A DNA stretch of 64,000 bases from contig CM026401.1 in the NCBI GenBank assembly GCA_014843695.1, positions 46,203,477 to 46,267,476 of the forward strand. The letters run 5' to 3'. The notes beneath the pieces were generated by a model. The model saw nothing but the letters and a program-made list of their open reading frames with translations. It searched no databases and was not told the DNA's origin. A program made the translations under genes and the position numbers. Source of the stretch: Archivesica marissinica. Taxonomy: Eukaryota > Mollusca > Bivalvia > Venerida > Vesicomyidae. This document shows positions 32,751-43,566 of this stretch, piece after piece; position 1 is the stretch's first letter, and every line of letters starts with the position of its first letter.

Positions 32751-33862
32751 GACTATTAATTAATATTCTAGATTTATCGTACAATATGACGTCCATATTA
32801 CATAACATTACAGTACAAATAACTAAATATCATACAATGGTCATTATCTACTCTGTATTATTAATCAATTACATCTGACATCATCATCAGTTTGTGCACA
32901 AACACTCAAATCAATGACGTATGGCCTGTTGTTATGCAGCCTCCTTGATGATATGGATGCGCTGTTTGCCTAGTAACCAAGCCGATGTTGCGCATTCGAG
33001 TCCCACAAGAACCGCAATGGTGTACAAGACATACGACATGTTCGCTGTGGACGATTGCCAATGCATGATATGAGGCAATTCGGAATCGGTTGTATTGGTA
33101 ATAAATTCACTGTTGGGTGGATTGCGTTAAAATTATGTTTCAAAATTATGACAATGTTTTTGCATGGAGTGGCTAGACTTGTACTCTATTTTCACTTCTT
33201 TCTGCTTTATCCTCCTCTACGCTGTATATAAACCGTGCTCTATATTTATATATATTTTACTTACGTGCTATCTTTCTATATTGTAATCTGTTTCTCATCC
33301 TCCTTATGTTTACATAAACAGATATATCTCTATAATGTTAGAACTCTGTAGCTGTGCTTCAAGAGTACATGTATATCAAATGTTAAACTGTAATAAGGTG
33401 AAATTGTATTTATGTTTCTGTGTATGTAAATATGCAAAAACAAATAAAAGGGTTGCTCCATGGCAACTCAAAGAAATATGTTTCCAATTCCTGTTTGTCA
33501 GTAATTTAACGACAACGCATAACATTCTGGATTTGAGCATTATATAGCACAGCATAGCATTTCAGAATTGTGTGGAGTTCCCGAGGCGATACGGCTATCT
33601 TTAAACGCAAATTGTCCAATCAGAAGTGTTTAATAAGCTGTCACTGTAGTGGAGATGTCACGTGAAATATTGTCCGAGACAATCCGAAACAAGTCTCCAA
33701 GGACATGCGTCACGAATACTGGGAAGATACACTAATATAGACGAAAAACTGAGCTGTAAACAGAATTATTTTCCCTACAAGAAGCATAGCTGGGATGAAA
33801 GAAACAATATTGTTTTATGGAGTATCTCAAAATAAAAACAAGTCTAGTTTATAAACTGTATA
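32751..33862. other. Intron 1 spacer
   Basis: Unique-looking DNA. 32936-33015 has a weak B-box-like GCATTCGAGTCCC. No ORF with a recognisable domain; 33335-33547 (+) is unassigned. Confidence 0.4.
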
Positions 33863-34087
33863 CACATTTATTATAGCTCGATTGGGAAACAAGTTCCTAC
33901 AACTTATATTAATCACTCGAGCGTCGAGATACATCAGTCCTGCCATGTTGGAGAGAGAAGAGGCACTGTGGAATGTAACTGCATTGCTTGCCTAAGGGCA
34001 CAATCGTGACGTCTGCAGCTGGGAGAGAACTCTCCACCGTTCGCACCTGCAGCGAACGCGCTACCACAGCGCTAGCACGACTTTCAC
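33863..34087 (-). repeat. SINE-B, diverged full length
   Basis: Antisense tail, body and head are all recognisable but with many substitutions (for example GCGAACGCGCTACCACAGCG in the head). Confidence 0.78.
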
Positions 34088-34294
34088 TTAAAACATAATG
34101 TTTAAAGGTCAGAGGAATGCAACAATGTAAATGCTAATATAATACTGCACGATATTTGAACTACTCGAGTGGTATAGTATTAAATAGATGTTTAGTCGCA
34201 TACAATCGCCTACTTTAGTTTTCGAGAACTATGGAGGTGTTTGTTTACCATTTTGATAACATGCTGTAAGACATGCACCGACAGATATAGCAAG

Positions 34295-34912
34295 GGTCTT
34301 CGAGAACAGGTAATAATGGAAGACGATAATACTAGCACAAGCATCTGACAAACCCCTATGAACACATAAATACTAACCCAATCATCTGGCAAACCCCTAT
34401 AAACACATAAATACTAACCCAATCATCTAGCAAACCCCTATAAACACATAAATACTAACCCAATCATCTAGCAAACCCCTATAAACACATAAATACTAAC
34501 CCAATCATCTAGCAAACCCCTATAAACACATAAATACTAACCCAATCATCTAGCAAACCCCTATAAACACATAAATACTAACCCAATCATCTAGCAAACC
34601 CCTATAAACACATAAATACTAACCCAATCATCTAGCAAACCCCTATAAACACATAAATACTAACCCAATCATCTAGCAAACCCCTATAAACACATAAATA
34701 CTAACCCAATCATCTAGCAAACCCCTATAAACACATAAATACTAACCCAATCATCTAGCAAACCCCTATAAACACATAAATACTAACCCAATCATCTAGC
34801 AAACCCCTATAAACACATAAATACTAACCCAATCATCTAGCAAACCCCTATAAACACATAAATACTAACCCAATCATCTAGCAAGCCCCTATAAACACAT
34901 AAATACTAGCAA
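34295..34912. repeat. 41-bp minisatellite, about 15 copies
   Basis: The unit is CTAGCAAACCCCTATAAACA plus CATAAATACTAACCCAATCAT. Internal copies are nearly identical, while the first copies (CTGACAAAC, CTGGCAAAC) vary, so it looks recently homogenised. It lies in intron 1 of the transporter. Confidence 0.93.
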
Positions 34913-34914
34913 AT

Positions 34915-35578
34915 CTGGTAATGAAGGGTCATATGGAACATATTGTACCTACGCATTGAAGTGTCATATAGGAAGTATAATCTACCTGTTAGAACATTGA
35001 CACCGTAGCCAGACTAGTTGGTATACACATAGAAAGGTCATATCAAACGTATTTACTTACCTGTTAGAACATAGATCCGGGCACCGACAATTTGGCCTAC
35101 ACCTAGAAGAGTCATATCGAACGTATTTACTTACCTGTTAGAACATAGATCCGGGCACCGACAATTTGGCCTACACCTAGAAGAGTCATATCGAACGTAT
35201 TTACTTACCTGTTAGAACATAGTTCCCGGCACCGACAATTTGGCCTACACCTAGTAGGGTCATATCGAACGTATTTACTTACCTGTTAGAACATAGATCC
35301 GAGCACCGACAATTTGGCCTACACCTAGAAGAGTCATATCGAACGTATTTACTTACCTGTTAGAACATAGATCCGGGCACCGACAATTTGGCCTACACCT
35401 AGAAGAGTCATATCGAACGTATTTACTTACCTGTTAGAACATAGATCCGGGCACCGACAATTTGGCCTACACCTAGTAGGGTCATATCGAACGTATTTAC
35501 TTACCTGTTATAACATAGATCCGGGCACCGACAATTTGGCCTACACCTAGAAGAGTCATATCGAACGTATTTACTTAC
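34915..35578 (-). repeat. 74-bp array derived from SLC7A4-like exon 1 end plus donor
   Basis: Each unit, read on -, contains the 3' end of coding exon 1 (AATACGTTCGATATGACTCT to CGGATCTATGTTCTAACAG) followed by the donor GTAAGTAA. Donor landmarks on + are at 35051, 35125, 35199, 35273, 35347, 35421 and 35495, exactly 74 apart, with the true exon's landmark at 35569. Units still encode NTFDMTLLGVGQIVGA with I or R/N changes. Decayed copies continue to about 34915. Because 74 is not a multiple of three and TAA follows each donor, reading past the true donor gives an immediate stop. Confidence 0.92.
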
Positions 35579-35750
35579 CTGTTAGAACATAGATCCCGGC
35601 CCCGACCATTTGGCCTACACCTAGTAGGGTCATATCGAACGTGTTTAAGCATTTCTTCAGTGGCGTTTCGTGAAAGTCCTCCGACACAGTCTTTTTGCGG
35701 TTCACGGTGTCCCATAACGACCCCAGTGAGTCTTTAACCCGTGACGTCAT
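35579..35750 (-). CDS. SLC7A4-like: SLC7A4-like transporter, coding exon 1
   Basis: The proposed start is ATG at 35750 (MTSRVKDSLGSLW...), because ATTTTAATTTTAG just upstream looks like a splice acceptor. This would place the 5' UTR in an earlier exon; an in-frame Met at 35834 exists but would lie in the intron. The exon encodes a cytosolic N-terminus (ETPLKKCLNTFDMTLLGVG) and the first membrane helix with the GAGI substrate-site motif (QMVGAGIYVLTG). It ends in phase 1 at CTAACAG/GTAAGT. Joined to exon 2 it reads YVLTGTVVKDLAGPS, as expected for the family. The tandem donor copies start immediately after it. Confidence 0.88.
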
Positions 35751-35755
35751 TGCTC

Positions 35756-36172
35756 CTAAAATTAAAATAGTGACTATGAAAATTCCTGTTGCCCTGGATA
35801 CTAGCCCAAAATAAATACTTCTGAAAATGTACACTACAATTTGGCAACTGCCACCGTGGGCAGTTCTTTTTAACAGATTAACTATTCATACTGGATAGTT
35901 GCAGGGTTCCTTTCAATTTCGACCTCCCCAACTCCTCTACTCTTCGAGGAGAAGAATTATATATAAGACTCTGTCTTCCATTCTAATCCTGTTTCTGTAT
36001 TCTGATTATGCGTGGTGTATGCATTGTTCAATATGTATTATATTGGGAAATAAAATATGTTTAAACTAACTCCTCCACAAATGAAAATCAGACTAACACA
36101 TTAGGTGATTGTATATAATTTAACATAGTAGTAAGGGTAGGGGGTTGTGCTGGTGCAGCAAGAGCTATTACT
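35756..36172. other. Upstream intron of the transporter gene and a retroelement 3' end
   Basis: 35925-36065 (+) ends with GGGAAATAAAATATGTTTAA and resembles the 3' end inserted in SINE-B at 7901-8122. The rest is unassigned. Confidence 0.4.
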
Positions 36173-36637
36173 TAACCCTTTTCCTTCATAGATTTAGGTT
36201 AATATACTATTATATCTCCATACAAACGACAGCCATGTAACCCTTACCTTCATAGAGATTTAGGTTAATATACTATTATATCTCCATACAAACGACAGCC
36301 ATTTAACCCTTTCCTTCATAGAGATTTAGGTTAATATACTATTATATCTCCATACAAACGACAGCCATGTAACCCTTACCTTCATAGAGATTTAGGTTAA
36401 TATACTATTATATCTCCATCCAAACCACAGCCATTTAACCCTTTCCTTCATGGAGATTTAGATTAATATACTATTATATCTCCATACAAACGACAGCCAT
36501 TTAACCCTTTCTTTCATAGAGATTTAGATTAATATAATATTATATCTCCATACAAACGACAGCCATTTAACCCTTTCCTTCATAGAGATTTAGGTTAATA
36601 TACTATTATATCTCCATACAAACGACAGCCATTTAGC
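36173..36637. repeat. 66-bp minisatellite, about 7 copies
   Basis: The unit begins ACAGCCATTTAACCCTTTCC, continues TTCATAGAGATTTAGGTTAA and ends with TATCTCCATACAAACG. A few substitutions only. Confidence 0.92.
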
Positions 36638-36705
36638 TATCATGCAGTGGATAAGTAGTCACCATATCTATCCCACCTCCATATATATTACTGGGACTAC
36701 ATGAG

Positions 36706-36930
36706 ATGCTGGTCTTTATTATGAACATTGGTTTGGCTACTACACTGTCAATGTATGTCGTATTGGTAATGGCGTCAAGAGGTGCTTTTATGAGGGAAGG
36801 GGTTATGAGCATTGGTTTGGCTACTACATTGTCAATGTATGTCGTAATGGTAATGGCGTCAAGAGGTGCTTCTATGAGGGAAGGGTTAATGCATGTCGTA
36901 TTGGTAATGGCGTCAAGAGGTGCTTTTCTA
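36706..36930. repeat. 84-bp tandem repeat, about 2.6 copies
   Basis: GGTTTGGCTACTACACTGTC starts at 36730 and again at 36814. The third copy is partial (TCGTATTGGTAATGGCGTCA). Open frames on both strands are repeat shadows. Confidence 0.85.
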
Positions 36931-37325
36931 TCGAGATGCATACTTTATGACACAATAATGAGTGCTTTAAGAACAGCACATACCTAATATCTGATGTTTG
37001 TTAAGAGATTTTAATAATTAATATGTGCACAGACTTAGTTTATATGGTCGCTGGTTTCAGCTTACAATTTCAGATACTGTTCGTGTGTGCATATGATATA
37101 TTTAACATGGTAATGCAAATGATGCATTCTAAATCTTGTTTGTGATTTTAATAAATTATTGTAACGATATATGACTGTGACGACATATGTTCACAGATGG
37201 TACGATCAGCATTAGGTCCTGAATATACTGTGATTTTTCCTCGTTAAATCTTCTGTTTTTATCAGACGATGGGATAAATAGAACATTAGGTAATTGTCTG
37301 ATATATATAAAGTTTTTAGGCTCGT
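36931..37325. other. Unassigned AT-rich spacer
   Basis: No supported element. Confidence 0.4.
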
Positions 37326-37612
37326 CTCTGGTAACACACTGGACTGCTAATCCAGGAATCGCAGGTTCGATCCCCCGTCTGACCCTAATAAAATTAACAG
37401 TCTTTCAGATGGGACTTTAAACTGAGGTCTCGTGTCGGTGCTGTACACCGTGCACGTAAAAGAACAAGAGGAGACTCTGGAATGGGTCGCTGTCTGTATC
37501 ATTGTACCATCCTCCAAAAATCTAAAATGACTAATCTTTTCAGGAGGCGTCGCTCATATGTGCAACCGATAGCGACGATAAATAAAAGTAAAACACACAC
37601 ACACACACAAGG
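37326..37612 (+). repeat. SINE-A, 5' truncated in the head
   Basis: Begins within the A box (TCTGGTAACACACTGGACTG); the rest is complete, with an (AC)n end at 37593-37609. Confidence 0.85.
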
Positions 37613-37920
37613 CTCGGCAGAGACTTGCCTCGTATATTTTCTCCAATGCGCGTAACCTAATATTCTCTATGTATGTGTGTGTACATTGCTGCGACACAAA
37701 TCATGATTATAAATAGAACATCATTGATTACGAAGAACCGAAGAGATGTCCCTAATGAGCCACAGTACATATGTGTTATTTATTGATATAAGCAGACGAA
37801 AGTAGAGACGGGTGCGATGCTCTCTCTAAAGTGTATTTGTCTTGTCTGGCGGAGATTTTAACGATTCAATTCAATACGAAGAACCTTATTTCGTTGTAAC
37901 AAGTTAGGCATCTTCAATGC
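37613..37920. other. Unassigned spacer
   Basis: Nothing recognised. Confidence 0.4.
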
Positions 37921-37923
37921 AAG

Positions 37924-38091
37924 GCTGGGGCCGTTACGAGTGTGCCCTTAGGCAAGGCATTTAAATTCCACGTTGACTCTTCTCTCTCCGTCGTGACGAT
38001 GGATTCCATCAGGAATGAGGTCTCGAGAATGATTAATATAAATTGTAAGACATTGTTTCGCAATCGAGCTAATATAAATGTGTATAAACTA
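37924..38091 (+). repeat. SINE-B, head truncated
   Basis: Starts at GGCCGTTACGAGTGTGCCC and runs to the normal tail. Confidence 0.83.
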
Positions 38092-38244
38092 ATCAATTAA
38101 TATCCGGTAATTACAATGTACTTCTTTTAATAGTCAATTTGAATTATTCAGTTTTACTTAGTGGCAATGTTAATCCGAATATGTATGTATGCGAATTCAT
38201 ACACATGCCTACACCGTTCTGAAATAATGATATGATTATGTTAT

Positions 38245-38499
38245 ATTTCGGGTTTTACGCCTGCATCAGCACCATTTTGGGCTATATCGCCGACGGGCAG
38301 TTTATCTAACAACACATTTCCTGGGCAGGCTCCCGCGGTTAACCAGTACTTGGGTGCACTAACCTTCGTAAGAACCTGCCAACTGTTTCATATAAATGAG
38401 GCACGGCCTAAGCGGGGCTCGAACCCGTGACAATCAGTGATGATAGGTTACAGTGGTATACAAGTCAGCGACCTTAACCACTCGACCACGGACCATGAT
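38245..38499 (-). repeat. SINE-D, full length
   Basis: Antisense. The end TTTTACGCCTGCATCAGCAC, body GGGCAGGCTCCCGCGGTTAA, B-box complement GGGGCTCGAACCCGTGAC and head complement CCACTCGACCACGGACC are present. It fits a tRNA-Ser-like head. Confidence 0.8.
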
Positions 38500-39304
38500 A
38501 TGAACATTCTGAAACGTACCATATGTTACAAAGCTATGGCACTCTAGCGAACACTGAACTTGTAAATAACGATGCCAATTTCTAAAACACATTGCAAAAT
38601 CCTGTTATGCTTAATCGGTACACAAATACAACAATAATAAAATAATTATATGCTAGATTACCTGCCATTTTTATTTATAATTCTCACTCTCTTACAACCT
38701 GTCAAAGCCTTATCATTTATTCCATTCAGTTATTCTATAAATCCTAGCTTGCTTTCATCCTCTACGGCGACGCTCGCGAGACTGACGCGATATCGATCTA
38801 ACGGAGCAAGCCTCCCGCGCAATGGCAGCAGTTACTGTAATTGGAGCAAATTGAGAACACTACTTTTCCGGGCGTTGCTAGATTTCTATTTACACGAGAT
38901 TCGGAAGATATTTAAAATGAGGTTGCTGTGTGTCATTGTCATCGATTTTACATTTACCATTGAACAAATAACCGTTAAATTTATCTCCCCTACGACAAGT
39001 CATTCTCCTGTTGCATTCTTCTCCGCAACAACGTCAGTATTTCTCACTCTTGAACGTCTGGCTGACGCAACTTCCGGTGGCGGAAAGCGGAGATGATGTA
39101 GTATTGTCTTCATATGCCAGAACATATTACAGTCAAACTTGGCCAAAGGACGTCATCTATTACGAAACCACTTGGATTAAGAGACAACTTTGTTCAGTTC
39201 CCGTTTGTATTGTTAGGGAACAAATTAGTCTATATTAAAAGACAATTCCTGGTTAGACCTTTTTTGTCTTTCCCTTTGGTGGTCTCTTATTTCAAGTTTA
39301 GTTT
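38500..39304. other. Spacer with a CpG-richer island
   Basis: 38755-38830 (GCGACGCTCGCGAGACTGAC) and 39020-39095 (ACTTCCGGTGGCGGAAAGCG, with an ETS-type ACTTCCGG and TGACG half sites) are richer in CpG than the surroundings. This could be the promoter or first exon region of the transporter gene on -, but that is speculative. The ORF at 38650-39096 (+) has no recognised domain. Confidence 0.3.
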
Positions 39305-39512
39305 ATAGTTTATACAAATTTATTTTAGCTCGATTGCGAAACAAGTTCTTACAACTTATATTAATCACTCTCGAGACCTCATTCCTGATGGAATCCATCG
39401 TCACGAGGAAGAGAGAAGAGGCAACGTGGCATTTAAATGCCTTGCCTAAGGGCACAATCGTAACGGCTCCAGCGGGGCTCGAACTCCGGACCTTTCGCAC
39501 CTGAAGCCTCAA
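39305..39512 (-). repeat. SINE-B, head truncated
   Basis: Antisense tail and body; ends inside the anticodon arm (TTTCGCACCTGAAGC). Confidence 0.85.
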
Positions 39513-39647
39513 GTTTGACTGCAATTGTATCAGGCGAAAGTTGGGTCGCGAGTTCGATCGTAACTCAATCCATATAAAGCGATGAGCCATGCATCAGAGT
39601 TATACGCCGGGGCACCAAAAGCACGATGGTTGGGTGTGTCTTCTATA

Positions 39648-39700
39648 TACAGTCAAACCTGTGTTAGTGGTCACCTCTACTATACAATGTATTGCACTAG
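39648..39700 (+). mobile_element. Left end of a TACAGTCAAA-type TIR element
   Basis: TACAGTCAAACCTGTGTTAG followed by TGGTCACCTCTA, as at 17380. No matching right end was found before the next array. Confidence 0.5.
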
Positions 39701-39808
39701 CCGTTAAAACATATACAACATGTTTTGGAGACGTTGCCTCTAACTTGCGGAGAGACTGTAAGCAATCGATAAAAAAGAAAAGAATAAGAAAATGAAAGCA
39801 GACAGTAA

Positions 39809-40398
39809 TGTACAGTGAAACCTGCCCTAAGCAACCAGCGAATGGACAGTGAAACCTGCCCTAAACAACCAGCGAATGGACAGTGAAACCTGCCCTAAAC
39901 AACCAGCGAATGGAGAGTGAAACCTGCCCTAAGCAACCAGCGAATGTACAGTGAAACCTGCCCTAAGCAACCAGCGAATGGACAGTGAAACCTGCCCTAA
40001 GCAACAAGCGAATGGACAGTGAAACCTGCCCTAAGCAACCAGCGAATATACAGTGAAACCTGCCCTAAGCAACCAGCGAATGTACAATGAAACCTGCCCT
40101 AAGCAGCCAGCGAATGGACAGTGAAACCTGCCCTAAGCAACCAGCGAATGTACAGTGAAACCTGCCCTAAGCAACCAGCGAATGGACAGTGAAACCTGCC
40201 CTAAGCAACCAGCGAATGGACAGTGAAACCTGCCCTAAGCAACCAGCGAATGGACAGTGAAACCTGCCCTATGCAACCAGCGAATGTACAGTGAAACCTG
40301 CCCTAAGCAACCAGCGAATGGACAGTGAAACCTGCCCTAAGCAACCAGCGAATGGACAGTGAAACCTGCCCTAAGCAACCAGCGAATGTACAGTGAAA
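39809..40398. repeat. 34-bp minisatellite built from a transposon-end-like unit, about 17 copies
   Basis: The unit is ACAGTGAAACCTGCCCTAAG plus CAACCAGCGAATGG. The first 20 bases resemble the TIR and subterminal sequence of the nearby TACAGTG/CAAACCTG elements. An antisense SINE-A abuts the right edge. Confidence 0.92.
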
Positions 40399-40686
40399 TT
40401 ACGTTTATTTATCGTCGCTACCGGTTGCCCATATGAGCGACGCCTCCTGAAGAGATTAGTTATTTTAGATTGTTGGAGGATAGTGCAATGATACAGAGAG
40501 AGAGAGACCCATTCCAGAGTCTCCTCTGGTTCTTTTACGTGCACGGTATAAAGCACCGACACGAGACCTCGGTTTAACGTCCCATCTGAAAGACAGTTAA
40601 TTGTATTAGGGTCAGACGGGGGATCGAACCTGCGATCCCTGGATTACCAGTCCAGCGTGTTACCACTGGACTACATATCCGTCTGT
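40399..40686 (-). repeat. SINE-A, full length
   Basis: Antisense copy with complete head (CTGGATTACCAGTCCAGCG as read on +), body and tail. Confidence 0.88.
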
Positions 40687-41111
40687 AACATGTTTACAAA
40701 TGTTGCATACCTTTAAATATTGCATATCCATATACACTCATACATTTCAATACACCATCTCTCCATAATTATATATATATATAAATGTATCGATTCAATC
40801 CTAGTGTAGTCTATATATACGATAGGCCGTAATCCCGTTCATTTAATGAGCTGAACTGTTATTCCATGTTCGTTGTGAATGTCGACTGGCTATTTATGTA
40901 TATTTATAGCAAATAATGACTTGTTTATAAAAGCGTGTGCGAGCTTTGACGCTTCAGTTCATATCCTATAATAATATTATAACTTTATGTGCAGATTGTT
41001 GAAAAGTGGTAGAAAAAATGTCATGTTGCTCAATTGAATAGAACGGAATACACTGTATGTAACGAGGTACAACAAAATGTCCTTTATTGCGAAACACGAA
41101 CATCAATTAGA
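40687..41111. other. Unassigned AT-rich spacer
   Basis: Nothing supported. Confidence 0.4.
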
Positions 41112-41286
41112 GTGTGTGTTTTACATTTATGTATCGTCTTATTTAGAGTCCTCTGGTTCTTTTACGTGCACGGTGTACAGCACCGACACGACACCTCGGT
41201 CTAAAGTCACATCTGTCACATACTGTTGATTTTGCGATCCCTGGATTACCAGTCCAGCGTGTTACCACTGGACTACAGATCCGTCA
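41112..41286 (-). repeat. SINE-A with large internal deletion
   Basis: Antisense head and part of the body are present; about 90 bases between the tail and CTCTGGTTCTTTTACGTG are missing. Confidence 0.8.
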
Positions 41287-41434
41287 ATTAGATCCGTTGA
41301 AACTAATTTATATAGTTATTTCGATATTTGTTCGCACTTCCGGCTATTAACCTTTCACAGTATAAAGACTATTTGTTGTACTGTGTTGTATAGGGTGGTT
41401 ATTAGTTTTGAGGGTTCATATTATTAAAGTGTAA

Positions 41435-41684
41435 ACTTTGTTTATTTTACAACGATTGCGAAGCAAGTTTTAACAACTTATATAAATCGCTCTCGTTGGC
41501 GCGGATGAAAACGTAAATGTGGTCATTCGTGTGGAAAGAAACCGGAATACCCGGAGGAAACCCACATGTCCGATATGGCGACCACCGTACCATCTCACAT
41601 ACCACCGGATCCGAGGCTCGAACCCGGGTTTCATTGGTGAGAAGCGAGCGCTCTAACCACTGCGCTAATCGGACAGCCATATTA
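41435..41684 (-). repeat. SINE-C, full length
   Basis: Antisense tail, body and head (GCGCTAATCGGACAGCC at the end, as read on +). Confidence 0.85.
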
Positions 41685-41916
41685 GTGTGTGCACGTACGT
41701 GTTCTTGTAGTAATCCATATGCAGGAAGTAAATTAGGATTTAAGCATGAATAGTTTGTGTCCAGTTTGTGTCCAGTGCAGAGCTCGAACCGGTAACCGCC
41801 TGAACCGAGATGCTCAAGCAGCCAAACATTGTATACATTAACATATCATTAAAGTCAATTCTATATTGTGTTTATTATTCATATTTATATTCTTCACCGC
41901 TAACAATACGATAATG
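41685..41916. other. Spacer with a tRNA-like remnant
   Basis: 41770-41820 contains an antisense B-box-like GAGCTCGAACCGGTAACC. Not enough for a family call. Confidence 0.3.
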
Positions 41917-42150
41917 TGGAAGTCGTGATAGCGCAGTGGATGCGCGTTCGCTTCAGGTGCGAAAGGTCCGGAGTTCGAGCCCCACTGGAGCCGTTACGAT
42001 TGTGCCCTTAGGCAAGGCATTTAAATTCCACGTTGCCTCTTCTCTCTCCCTCGTGGCGATGGATTCCATCAGGAATGAGGTCTCGAGAGTGATTTATATA
42101 AGTTGAAATAACTTGTTTCGCAATCGAGCTAAAATAAATTTGTATAAACT
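41917..42150 (+). repeat. SINE-B, full length
   Basis: Near-consensus copy of head, body and tail. Confidence 0.9.
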
Positions 42151-42388
42151 AATACGATAATGAAAAGTGTTCTTGTTTTAGGTTCATTCAGATTCGGCGG
42201 AGGAATGGTACGATTGTCCGCGGAGTTTATTAACTGTGCACTGTAGCTCGAAAAAAGAAATGTTACAGGAACTGTTAGAATGGAATAAAATATCATTCAG
42301 ATTTAGCGTAAGGATATTCCATTATGTGAATTTTGTGTCCGCTAAGTTGGTCTGCCAAAATGTAACATCACCACACGAATATATTACA

Positions 42389-42617
42389 GATGCGAGTCGT
42401 GATAGCGCGTTCGCTTCATGTGCGAAATGCCCGGAGTTCGAGCCCCTCTAGAGCCATTGCGATTGTGCCCTTATGCAAGGCATTTAAATTCCACATTGCC
42501 TCTTCTATCTCCCTCGTGGCGATGGATTCCATCAGGAATGAGGTATCGAGAGTGATGATTAATATATGTTGTAGGAACTTCTCTCGCAATCGAGCCCAAA
42601 TAAATGTGTATAAACTA
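42389..42617 (+). repeat. SINE-B, variant head
   Basis: A short deletion in the head (GATAGCGCGTTCGCTTCATG); body and tail are intact, with a small insertion ATGATT near the tail. Confidence 0.85.
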
Positions 42618-43566
42618 CAGATGGGGGGGTTTATATCACGCGTTTAATACACATAATTGATCCATAATTGTTATAAATGTCGGAGTGGGATTTGCAGTGC
42701 GAAATAATTAGTCTAGTTAATGCTGATTGGCAATTAGTATGAGGCTACTAGTATAACGTGCAGGAGCAGGGCACAAGCAATTTGAGTGGCTATAGAACAC
42801 TATATAATACCTATATAATAGCCTGTGACTGGCTCCTGTGGTATAAAGCGTTTGTTTGTTGAGTGGGGGATGGGGGGAGATGTGAGGGGAGAGGAGAGGG
42901 GAGATGATGGGAGGGGAGGGGAGGAGAGGTGAGGAGAGATGGGAGGGGAGGGGATATATATATAGAGAGAGAGATGTATATATAGATATACCATCTATGA
43001 ACAACAAGTTCAAGAGACAGATCGAGAGAGTCTCTGTGAAGGTCGTGTAGAATGTATGCCCGACGAAATACCGGTAATAATAATAACACATTAAGTAGAA
43101 TTATTAATTACTCAAACAACTTGTTGTTCATGGATTTTAAATCTATATACACCCGGACATGACATTAGTACTAACGAGTACAAGAAAAGGGGTAGCATAA
43201 CTCTAGAATAACTAATTGTAATGTAACAGTGGATTATCTCGCTTTGATCGTACAATGTGAATTCCTGCCGTAGCCAACAAACACTAGCAGTTTCAAGGGC
43301 TATGGTACAACCGACCCGCCCCCTCCCCCTCCGTTAATGTCAACGATGTGGTAGTGCAGAGTGTTGTCACTTTTAGATATGTACCTGGCGGCCCCTGTCG
43401 GAAATGCTAAAAATACTATACCCTTCAAATAACATATTCTGGATCCTCTAAAACAGCATGATTATTTTTATATCACAGAGTATGCTGTGTAGGATGTGGT
43501 CATTTAATAAAATAAGTGTATACTTAATGTCACTCAACGAAACATGTCGATATCTAATGTGTTTTT
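42618..43566. other. Spacer with a purine-rich tract and small inverted repeat
   Basis: 42856-42975 is a G/A tract (runs such as GGGAGGGGAGGGG) that could form triplex or quadruplex DNA. ATGAACAACAAGTT (42997) and AACTTGTTGTTCAT (43119) are inverted copies. No gene was seen; the S/P/Y-rich ORFs on - come from the tract. Confidence 0.5.

Noticed and set aside
35571..35834. Start of the transporter at the upstream Met (35834)
   Set aside because: The extra 28 residues are hydrophobic and untypical, and a good acceptor ATTTTAATTTTAG lies between it and the Met at 35750.
38650..39238. 148- and 75-codon ORFs on +
   Set aside because: No domain, no conserved pattern, overlapping frames; more likely promoter-like or plain non-coding DNA.
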